Source of the DNA: Bacteroidota bacterium
GTDB lineage: Bacteria; Bacteroidota; Bacteroidia; Bacteroidales; Prolixibacteraceae
Length of the DNA stretch: 5,866 nt
Assembly: GCA_030695265.1 (NCBI GenBank)
Contig: JAUYTA010000024.1
Coordinates: 1-5,866, forward strand
Direction: 5' to 3'
The translations under genes were made by a program, and so were the position numbers. The notes under the pieces were generated by a model that saw only the letters and a program-made list of their open reading frames with translations, was not told the DNA's origin and ran no database searches. This document shows positions 1-5,866 of the stretch, in pieces. Position 1 is the stretch's first letter; each line of letters begins with the position of its first letter.

Positions 1-1111
1 TGATGAAGGTTAAAAGCACGCTTCTCCTGATCTTTTTAAACCAGAAAAGTTGCGGAGTGATCACATTACAGGTCATCATAATCCAGTATGCCCATGCGTA
101 AGGACCAAAAGCCCGGTTGAAAAAGGCATAGGTTTCAAACTCAACGCCGGAATACCATGCCATGAAAAATTCTGTGAGGTAGGCAATACCAACAATGGAA
201 CCGGTTAAGATGATAATTTTATTCATCGATTCGATGTGGTTCACCGTAATGTAATCTTCCAGATTTAGCGCCTTTCTGGAGATGATCATTAGCGTTAAAA
301 CCATGGCAAAACCCGAAAAAACAGCTCCCGAAACAAAATAAGGCGGAAAGATGGTGGTGTGCCAGCCCGGTATCACTGAAGTGGCAAAGTCGAAACTTAC
401 AATTGTGTGAACTGACAATACCAGCGGAGCAGCCAGACCTGCAAGAATCAAGCTTACTGTTTCGTGCCGCGACCAATGTCTGGCTGAACCGGTCCAGCCA
501 AAACTTAGGAACCCATAAATAGCTTTTCTGATTTTCGTTTTGGCTCGGTCGCGCACGGTTCCCAAATCAGGAATAAGACCGACATACCAAAAAATCAGTG
601 AAACCAGAAAATAGGTTGAGATGGCAAAAACGTCCCACAACAAAGGAGAGTTAAAGTTAACCCAAAGTGCGCGGGTATTTGGATATGGAAAAATGAAAAA
701 ACCCAATAACAGTCTTCCCATGTGAATAAGTGGGAAGAACCCGGCACACATCACTGCAATTAAAGTCATTGCCTCAGCCGAACGATTGATACTTGTGCGC
801 CACTTCTGGCGAAAAAGCAAAAGGATGGCCGAAATAAAAGTTCCTGCATGGCCAATCCCAACCCACCAAACGAAGTTGGTTATATCCCATGCCCAACCCA
901 CTGTTTTATTTGTACCCCATGTGCCAATTCCATAAAAAACGGTAATGTAAGTGGCCCAGGCGCCAAACAGTAGCCCAAGTCCCGCAATGCTTATGCCTAT
1001 ATACCAATACTTTGACGGTGAGCCGGCCATTGGCGCCAATATATCATCGGTCACCTGTTTGTAGTTTTTATTACCCCGGATTAACGGTTCTCTGAGCGGA
1101 GATGTGTACAT
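1..1111 (-). CDS. actC: Alternative complex III subunit ActC, NrfD/PsrC-type quinol-oxidising membrane subunit (3' end cut by window edge)
   Basis: This is an integral membrane protein of the NrfD/PsrC family, expected to bind and oxidise menaquinol and to pass electrons to the adjacent iron-sulfur domain of ActB. The 370 visible codons start at ATG 1111 and stay open to position 2, so the C-terminus lies outside the window; homologues are roughly 450-490 residues, so perhaps 90-110 are missing. I see about eight hydrophobic segments near residues 36-58, 78-100, 113-139, 156-180, 217-243, 254-277, 298-320 and 338-360, out of the ten usual in the family. Typical ActC motifs are [14 protein letters not shown] (82-95), PLIHMGR (127-133) and [10 protein letters not shown] (141-150). 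H130 and D160 are my candidates for the quinol site, by inference only. The start lies 16 nt after the actB stop and is preceded directly by AAGGA. The long soluble tail before the first helix (residues 1-35) is normal for ActC. No frameshift is visible. Confidence 0.93.
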   Translation of the reverse strand, partial: MYTSPLREPLIRGNKNYKQVTDDILAPMAGSPSKYWYIGISIAGLGLLFGAWATYITVFYGIGTWGTNKTVGWAWDITNFVWWVGIGHAGTFISAILLLFRQKWRTSINRSAEAMTLIAVMCAGFFPLIHMGRLLLGFFIFPYPNTRALWVNFNSPLLWDVFAISTYFLVSLIFWYVGLIPDLGTVRDRAKTKIRKAIYGFLSFGWTGSARHWSRHETVSLILAGLAAPLVLSVHTIVSFDFATSVIPGWHTTIFPPYFVSGAVFSGFAMVLTLMIISRKALNLEDYITVNHIESMNKIIILTGSIVGIAYLTEFFMAWYSGVEFETYAFFNRAFGPYAWAYWIMMTCNVITPQLFWFKKIRRSVLLTFI

Positions 1112-1127
1112 TCCTTATTCGTTTAAG

Positions 1128-4106
1128 TTAAATGCTTTTATTTTTCACCCTGGTAAGGTAGCCAACCGAAGGCAATGTATGTAATTCTTCGAGCAAATGA
1201 TAGTTACGCTCATCTGCAAAGAATTTTGATATTCGGCTTTCCTTGTTATTTAAATCGCCAAAAACGATTGCATCGGCCGGACAAGCCTGTGCGCAGGCCG
1301 GAACCAATTCGCCGTCTTTCAATTGGCGGTTTTCATTTTTTGCTGTCAGTTTTTTCTCCTGAATACGTTGTATACAGAAGGAGCATTTTTCAATAACCCC
1401 TTTGGCACGAACAGTTACGTCAGGGTTCAATACCAAACGACGCAAATCGGTAGTCATTTCAGTCGGATCCTTTCTATTTCCCTGAAGCGCATCGGCGCCT
1501 GTATAATCGTAAAAATTGAACCGTCTAACTTTGTAAGGACAGTTGTTATTGCAATAACGAGTACCGATACAGCGGTTGTAGGCCATTTGGTTGACACCTT
1601 CGTTGCTGTGGGTGGTTGCTGCAACGGGGCAAACATTTTCGCAGGGAGCATTGTCGCAATGCTGACACATCACCGGTTGTCTAACTACCTCCGGATTGTT
1701 TGGGTCGCCTTTGTAATAGCGGTCGATCCTGATCCAATGCATTTCGCGCGCTTTAATAACCTGTTCCCTTCCTACAACCGGAACATTATTTTCTGCGGAA
1801 CAAGATACCACGCAGGCATTACAGCCTGTGCAGGAATTCAAATCGATGGCCATTCCCCAATGAAACCCGTCAAACTTTTTTTGCTCGTATAAGGATTTTA
1901 AGTGCTTTTTAAGTTCTTCGCGCATCTCGTTGCCCGATGCCGGATTTGCCAGATACTCATCCAGTGTGGTTTCACGAATCAGGCTTCGACCCTCCATAGA
2001 GTGATGGGTTTGTGTGCGCGCCAACTGATATTCACCTGGCACCTTTTCGATTTTTACATCGCCCAGCCAATATTGTCTTGTACCGTTTTTTGTCTGAACA
2101 AGCGGAAATGCATTTTTACCCACAGTTTCAGAAGGTGCGCCCATGTTTGGTCTTCCGTAGCCCAATGCAACAGAAATTGTTTTATACTCCTGTCCTGGTT
2201 GAATTACCACCGGAATCGGGCCGAAGTCGTTGATCGTGATCAATTGTGCATCTTCAAAGCCCATTTCTTCGGCCAGCTTTGGCGACACCGCAGCATAATT
2301 ATCCCAGCAAATTTTGGTCACCGGATCAGGGAGTTCCTGAAGCCAGGGGTTGTTGGCATGTTTGCCGGTTCCTATACTTACATTTGAATACAAAGACAAT
2401 TCAATGGAATCATTTCCGGTCGGACTTGTAATTTGTGCCAGGGCCGTTTCTGCACTTTCGCCCGAATATGCCGGAGCTGTGTTTTCTTTTTTCCCGGTTA
2501 CAAAAACCCCGTCGTGCAGTTTACTGTTCCAGAAATTTTCAAATGAAGTTTCACCTTTGGAAAGCTGGAACATATTTTTCTCCCAGAAATTACGGATATA
2601 AGTATGGAAATCAATTGGATTGCCTGCCCATTTCAAAAGACTCTCCTGAGCCGCACGTGTTTTAAAAATCGGACGGATGGCAGGTTGCGCAAGCGAATAA
2701 CTGCCCGACTTTATTTCAGCGTCGTTCCATGCTTCCAGGTAATGGTGATCGGGACATACATAATGTACATGTTCCGAAGTTTCTTCAGCCAATATAGGGA
2801 TGGAGATTTTTAAGTGAATGTTTCTCAGTGCTTTGACAAATTTTTCAGCCTGAGGATAGTCGTAGGCAGGGTTTACATCATAAAGAATCAGCCCTTCCAC
2901 TTTTCCACTTTCCATTTCATTCACCAATCTTTCCATATCATCATCATTGCCTTGCCGCAACTTCAGGTGAACATCGGTATAAATTGAGCTTCCGTAATTA
3001 CCCAGCAACTCATTGATCGCATTTACCAGCAATTGTGTATCCACATCGTTGCAGCCACTCACTACCAGTGATTTTCCTTTTTTATCAAACAATCCGGCTG
3101 CAACAGACTTCACGTCAAACGGTGAAGCCTGGATATCAGCTGTTTGCTGTCCGTTCAATTTCTTTAATTCATTGTACAGATTGGCAATAATAATTTTTTC
3201 TTGCGAAGGCCTTATCTGATAACGTTCATCGGCATTGGATCCGGTTAACGACATTCCACCTTCGAAGCAAATAAGGCGCGACATTGTTTTTTGTCCGTCA
3301 GTCAGTCGCCTGTTTTTCATATACTGTTTGGTGTATTCAACCGGAGAAAGCCAAGTGCCAAGAAAATCGGCATCGAAACTGACAATCAGTTCGGCATTGC
3401 CAAAATTATAGGAAGGGATAAATGCCTGCCCGAAGGTTTTTTCATTGGCCTTTAAAATTCCGCTGGCAGAAAGCACGTCATGCTGAATGTGTTCGGCTCC
3501 GGGATGAGCAGCTATAAATTCCTGAATAGCGGCTTTTGTTGATGGGCTTATAATGGTGGAACTTAGAATAGCAACTTTGCCGCCCCTGTCTTTAATGGAA
3601 TCAAGAAGTAGCAGTATTTTTCCGTCTGCTTCTTCCCAGGTAATTTCCTTTCCTTCGAAGCTTGGATTTTTATGTCTTTTATTGTCGTAAAGGCCCAATA
3701 CCGATGCCTGGGTGCGCGCGTTTGTTCCTCCAAGTGTTACCGGCGAAAGGGTGTTGCCTTCAATTTTTATTGGCCTTCCATCCCGAACTTTCACCAAAAT
3801 GCTGGAGTAGTCAATCCCGTCGAAGTAAGTTGAGGCAAAATAGCTGGCTTCGCCCGGAATAATATTTTCAGGCTGGATAAGAAATGGAATTGCTTTTTTT
3901 ACAGGCATCTTACAACTGGCGGCAATAGCTGCCGATGCTACTGTAAATCCGAAAAGTTTCAGAAAATCCCTTCGTGAACTGTTGTCAGATTTCGACTCCT
4001 GTTTCATCTGAAGAATGGATTTTCTGTCGCCTGCTTCCGGCTCACTAGCAGCCTTTCGCGCGTCATAAATCAGATCATCCATGCTCTTATAATATTTCTC
4101 AGTCAT
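1128..4106 (-). CDS. actB: Alternative complex III subunit ActB, fused molybdopterin-oxidoreductase-like and four-cluster ferredoxin domains with Tat leader
   Basis: This is the 992-residue iron-sulfur subunit that carries electrons from the ActC quinol site to the ActA haems on the periplasmic face. The N-terminus has a long cytoplasmic-type extension, then a Tat motif SRRDFLK (44-50, R45 R46), a hydrophobic stretch, and C65 in AASC, a possible lipidation site. Residues ~75-745 resemble a molybdopterin oxidoreductase; GGTNARTQASVLGLYD (126-141) has Thr where true enzymes often have Cys, and there is no N-terminal cluster motif, fitting the known lack of a Mo cofactor in ActB. Residues ~750-992 are a ferredoxin-like domain with C759/762/765/769, C814/817/822/826, C846/852/856 and C908/911/938/942. 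These 15 Cys suit three [4Fe-4S] clusters and one [3Fe-4S], because T849 replaces the fourth ligand of the third motif. The fused domain order is typical of ACIII. The start at 4106 is 21 nt after actA and gives the family's usual KYYKSMDDL leader. Confidence 0.96.
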   Translation of the reverse strand: MTEKYYKSMDDLIYDARKAASEPEAGDRKSILQMKQESKSDNSSRRDFLKLFGFTVASAAIAASCKMPVKKAIPFLIQPENIIPGEASYFASTYFDGIDYSSILVKVRDGRPIKIEGNTLSPVTLGGTNARTQASVLGLYDNKRHKNPSFEGKEITWEEADGKILLLLDSIKDRGGKVAILSSTIISPSTKAAIQEFIAAHPGAEHIQHDVLSASGILKANEKTFGQAFIPSYNFGNAELIVSFDADFLGTWLSPVEYTKQYMKNRRLTDGQKTMSRLICFEGGMSLTGSNADERYQIRPSQEKIIIANLYNELKKLNGQQTADIQASPFDVKSVAAGLFDKKGKSLVVSGCNDVDTQLLVNAINELLGNYGSSIYTDVHLKLRQGNDDDMERLVNEMESGKVEGLILYDVNPAYDYPQAEKFVKALRNIHLKISIPILAEETSEHVHYVCPDHHYLEAWNDAEIKSGSYSLAQPAIRPIFKTRAAQESLLKWAGNPIDFHTYIRNFWEKNMFQLSKGETSFENFWNSKLHDGVFVTGKKENTAPAYSGESAETALAQITSPTGNDSIELSLYSNVSIGTGKHANNPWLQELPDPVTKICWDNYAAVSPKLAEEMGFEDAQLITINDFGPIPVVIQPGQEYKTISVALGYGRPNMGAPSETVGKNAFPLVQTKNGTRQYWLGDVKIEKVPGEYQLARTQTHHSMEGRSLIRETTLDEYLANPASGNEMREELKKHLKSLYEQKKFDGFHWGMAIDLNSCTGCNACVVSCSAENNVPVVGREQVIKAREMHWIRIDRYYKGDPNNPEVVRQPVMCQHCDNAPCENVCPVAATTHSNEGVNQMAYNRCIGTRYCNNNCPYKVRRFNFYDYTGADALQGNRKDPTEMTTDLRRLVLNPDVTVRAKGVIEKCSFCIQRIQEKKLTAKNENRQLKDGELVPACAQACPADAIVFGDLNNKESRISKFFADERNYHLLEELHTLPSVGYLTRVKNKSI

Positions 4107-4127
4107 TCCGAATTGGTTTTGTTATTA

Positions 4128-5297
4128 TTAATAATGACACTTCATACAATCAGTCCCGCCAATCATATCGACAGTAACTTTGTTAATTTTTCCACTTTTG
4201 ATTTGTTCATGAAGCTTTTCGTATGATTCATAGAAACTATTGTTGGCGAACTGCACTTCTTTTGTACGGTGGCAATCAAGGCACCAACCCATGCTAAGGT
4301 CTTCCACCTGTCTGATCACGTCCATCTGATCTACGTCGCCGTGACATTCTTTACAATCCAGTTTTCCGGCGTTCACATGCTGGGCGTGGCTGAAAAATAC
4401 GTGGTCGGGCAAACTATGCACCCTGATCCATTCTACTGGCATTTGTTTCTCGTTGGCCTCGATAACTTTGGCAATTTCAAATTTGCCGGAGCGGGTTCCT
4501 TCGCGTACAAGTGAATGGCAGTTCAGGCAAAGATCCATTGGTGGGATACCTGCCGATTTGCTATTTTCAACCGTGAAATGGCAATATTTACAATCAATTT
4601 TGTTTTGTCCTGCATGAACTTTATGTGAAAACTTAATTGGCTGATCTGGTTCGTAATTTTGTGAACGACCTAAATCAATGGCTGCAGTTGCCACCATTTT
4701 AACCTGAAATCCGAGTGCGACAACAAGAATCAGGACAGAAACAACCCTGTATCTTATTTTATGAAAGAATATCAGATCGAGTAACGCGAAAGTCATTAGT
4801 AAACCCAGTAAAATGAACAACATGATTTGCGTAATGGTTGGTCCGGTTGGCGGTGGTCCGGTAAGCGCCAAATCATCAAGATAGAGCTTTACTTTCTTCA
4901 GGTCAACCTCTTCAATTTTAAAATCATTGTGAGAGGCTTCCATTTTTACTCCATCAGGTTCCATTACTGCACTTTGAAACTCTGAAAAATCTTTTCCGGC
5001 AAATTTTACTGCAATGTCCATTGCCGATGGATTCCAGTTTAAGGTATCCGATTTATAGATGTTGTGACACGACACGCATGATTCAAAATCGCGGGTGATC
5101 GGCAAAAAGCCTTTAAAGAACCGTTCTCCGCGTTGTATGTCAGCATGAGAATGATCTTCAATAAATTCTTCGGAATCATCTTGTGAAGAATCGGCTGTTA
5201 ACGAAATTCCGGAGCATAAAAAAAATGATAATAAAACCAGAGAGATAAATGTTTTTAAACGCATAGGAAAATAATGAAGAAGAATAGATTTACTCAT
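4128..5297 (-). CDS. actA: Alternative complex III multihaem cytochrome c subunit ActA, with six CxxCH motifs
   Basis: This is a 389-residue periplasmic c-type cytochrome anchored in the membrane, the electron exit path of ACIII. Residues 12-35 look like a signal peptide (MRLK, then a hydrophobic run to SLTA). A small domain follows with one haem site, C74-x-x-C77-H78, ending in a helix-like DLKKVKLYLDDL (132-143). Two hydrophobic segments (about 155-178 and 183-204) are joined by a basic loop, HKIRYR (179-184), so both flanking domains should be periplasmic. The C-terminal domain has five CxxCH sites starting at C236, C257, C315, C339 and C384, the last ending two residues before the stop. 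Extra histidines such as H225, H228, H299, H304 and H307 can serve as distal haem ligands. This five-haem part matches the classical ActA; the N-terminal sixth site is extra. The start could be ATG 5297 or ATG 5264 (residue 12). I keep 5297 because GGA directly precedes it, as at actB and actC, but 5264 gives a more compact signal peptide. It is the first gene of the operon. Confidence 0.92.
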   Translation of the reverse strand: MSKSILLHYFPMRLKTFISLVLLSFFLCSGISLTADSSQDDSEEFIEDHSHADIQRGERFFKGFLPITRDFESCVSCHNIYKSDTLNWNPSAMDIAVKFAGKDFSEFQSAVMEPDGVKMEASHNDFKIEEVDLKKVKLYLDDLALTGPPPTGPTITQIMLFILLGLLMTFALLDLIFFHKIRYRVVSVLILVVALGFQVKMVATAAIDLGRSQNYEPDQPIKFSHKVHAGQNKIDCKYCHFTVENSKSAGIPPMDLCLNCHSLVREGTRSGKFEIAKVIEANEKQMPVEWIRVHSLPDHVFFSHAQHVNAGKLDCKECHGDVDQMDVIRQVEDLSMGWCLDCHRTKEVQFANNSFYESYEKLHEQIKSGKINKVTVDMIGGTDCMKCHY

Positions 5298-5348
5298 TCC
5301 AATAGGTTTAGTATTTTGTGTAAATTGGTATCGTTTTTAAAACTTCCA

Positions 5349-5371
5349 TGATAGAACAAACAATTCTATCA
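5349..5371. repeat. Perfect 8-bp inverted repeat with 7-nt centre in the actA leader
   Basis: The arms are TGATAGAA (5349-5356) and TTCTATCA (5364-5371) around CAAACAA. The element sits 51 nt upstream of the actA ATG at 5297. It could be an operator for a dimeric regulator, or a weak A+T-rich hairpin in the act mRNA leader. There is no trailing T-run on the leftward strand, so I do not call it a terminator. The arms are seen directly; the role is inference. Confidence 0.5.
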
Positions 5372-5595
5372 ATGGTTTCTTGCTATAAATATAAAAAAAT
5401 AGGTTACAGTGAAATTGGCATTGGAAGAACAATCGTTAAAAACACGCAAATTGGATTAATTCATTGACAGGTAGGGAGATTTTATATTTCTGTAAATGGT
5501 TCGTTTTAGAGAAAATCAATTGTTAAAATTTAATTGTTCGATAAAATCAATGAAATGTTTTTGAAATATCATTTATCTGTCAAGGATTCAAAGGT

Positions 5596-5648
5596 ATTTG
5601 ATATCAGGCAACGCATATAACACTATCTTTATTCCTTCAATATCAAAT
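5596..5648. repeat. Perfect 9-bp inverted repeat pair flanking the putative regulator promoter
   Basis: The arms are ATTTGATAT (5596-5604) and ATATCAAAT (5640-5648), 35 nt apart, with centres about 44 bp apart, close to four helical turns. The left arm overlaps the candidate -33 TTTG and the right arm ends 12 nt before the ATG at 5661. A related ATATCA also occurs at 5566-5571. This could be a paired operator for self-control of the regulator gene. In such A+T-rich DNA, chance remains possible. Confidence 0.4.
5597..5631 (+). promoter_or_regulatory. Candidate Bacteroidota-type promoter of the response-regulator gene
   Basis: TTTG at 5597-5600 is followed after 23 nt by TATCTTTA at 5624-5631. 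The known Bacteroidota consensus is TTG or TTTG near -33 and TAnnTTTG near -7, so the second box differs at its last base and the spacing is at the long end. Transcription would begin around 5636-5640, giving a leader of only about 20-25 nt before ATG 5661. Confidence 0.3.
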
Positions 5649-5660
5649 TATGGTTCTTTT

Positions 5661-5866
5661 ATGGGAAAAGATCAAATAGGCGCTTTAATTATTGAAAGTG
5701 ATGTGGCAGCTCAAGAGCATCTTAAAAATTTGCTCGGGTTTTATCCTATGGTTTCGATCATAGATACTGCATCTGACACTGATGTCGCATTGTTAAAAGT
5801 GATTGATGTTAATCCGGACATAATTTTTTTAGAATATCCTGTGAAAGGGAAAACAGGAAAAAAAAT
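5661..5866 (+). CDS. Response-regulator receiver domain protein with atypical phospho-acceptor site, LytTR-type likely (3' end cut by window edge)
   Basis: The first 68 codons of a plus-strand gene are visible and the frame is open to the edge. The pattern ALIIESD (8-14), AAQEHLKNLLGFYP (16-29), a middle ASDTDVALLKVIDVNPDIIFLEYP (37-60) and KGKTG (62-66) follows the first half of a CheY-like receiver. It is closest in style to Bacteroidota LytTR regulators, in which VDDEPLAREHLKxLL and PDLVFLDIQMPGMSG occupy these places. The acidic pair is E12-S13-D14 instead of D-D-E, and Glu58 stands where the phosphorylated Asp is expected, so normal phosphorylation is doubtful. The output domain lies outside the window, so the LytTR assignment is an inference. 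ATG 5661 places the first beta strand at the usual distance from the N-terminus; there is no clear ribosome-binding site. It is divergent from the act operon and may control itself or that operon. Confidence 0.75.
   Translation, partial: MGKDQIGALIIESDVAAQEHLKNLLGFYPMVSIIDTASDTDVALLKVIDVNPDIIFLEYPVKGKTGKK

Larger units (their letters stand above)
5298..5660. other. Divergent intergenic control region between actA and the response-regulator gene
   Basis: This 363-nt stretch is clearly more A+T-rich than the genes around it and holds no convincing gene or RNA. Because the flanking genes point away from each other, it must contain the promoters of both the act operon and the regulator gene. It contains two perfect inverted repeats (5349-5371, and 5596-5604 with 5640-5648), a 9-base direct repeat AAAATCAAT at 5512-5520 and 5543-5551, and one promoter-like arrangement facing right. 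I could not fix a convincing promoter for the leftward operon. Confidence 0.8.

Noticed and set aside
219..476. An 85-codon minus-strand open frame inside actC.
   Set aside because: The actC frame is uninterrupted here and encodes clear membrane helices; this is an out-of-frame shadow.
1109..1130. Possible translational coupling or frameshift between actB and actC.
   Set aside because: actB ends in TAA and actC starts 16 nt later with its own ATG; there is no overlap or slippery sequence.
1323..1892. A 189-codon open frame on the plus strand, antisense to the ferredoxin part of actB.
   Set aside because: It lies wholly inside a well-supported gene and its protein shows no recognisable domain; the composition reflects the complement of the Cys-rich coding sequence.
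1902..2387. A 161-codon open frame on the plus strand, antisense to actB.
   Set aside because: It has no family resemblance and no upstream signals, and is explained as a shadow of actB.
4269..4514. An 81-codon plus-strand open frame antisense to actA.
   Set aside because: It overlaps the haem-binding region of actA completely and has no independent support.
5372..5467. A 31-codon plus-strand open frame in the spacer, ATG at 5372.
   Set aside because: It has no ribosome-binding site, promoter or recognisable features; a frame of this length is expected by chance.
5589..5596. A perfect leftward TAnnTTTG box (TACCTTTG on the minus strand) that could be the act promoter.
   Set aside because: The nearest upstream TTG is only 12 nt away, too close for a -33 box, and the leader before actA would be about 285 nt. 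I could not support it as a promoter.
5650..5679. A 9-codon open frame from ATG 5650 overlapping the start of the regulator gene in another frame.
   Set aside because: It could in principle act as a leader peptide, but nothing beyond its presence supports it.

Overview
The window reads as chromosomal DNA of a member of the Bacteroidota. The evidence is the gene content (a fused ActB with an extended Tat leader, followed by an NrfD-type ActC), moderate G+C coding regions separated by A+T-rich spacers, no convincing Shine-Dalgarno sites, and a promoter-like TTTG / TAnnTTTA arrangement in the one large spacer. I cannot place it lower than phylum from sequence alone; a marine or sediment lineage such as Marinilabiliales is only a guess.

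Layout. Positions 1-5297 hold three tightly packed minus-strand genes, read from right to left: actA (5297-4128), actB (4106-1128) and actC (1111 to beyond position 1). The gaps are 21 and 16 nt, so this is clearly one operon. Positions 5298-5660 are an A+T-rich divergent spacer containing two clean inverted repeats. From 5661 a plus-strand gene begins and runs off the right edge; it encodes a response-regulator-like receiver domain.

How the genes work together. The three minus-strand genes encode the core of alternative complex III (ACIII), a membrane quinol:electron-acceptor oxidoreductase unrelated to the bc1 complex. ActC, with membrane helices of the NrfD/PsrC type, should oxidise menaquinol. 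Electrons should pass through the iron-sulfur clusters of ActB to the multihaem cytochrome ActA, and on to a cytochrome c domain or directly to a terminal oxidase. The remaining subunits (ActD, ActE, ActF) and perhaps a cytochrome oxidase are expected to the left of position 1 but are not visible here.

Most of the window is a recognisable respiratory module and not a new system. The points worth a second look are a sixth haem-binding motif in ActA, carried by a separate N-terminal periplasmic domain; the lipoprotein-like Tat leader and 15-cysteine ferredoxin domain of ActB; the divergent regulator, whose receiver has Glu where the phospho-accepting Asp is expected; and the inverted repeats in the divergent control region.
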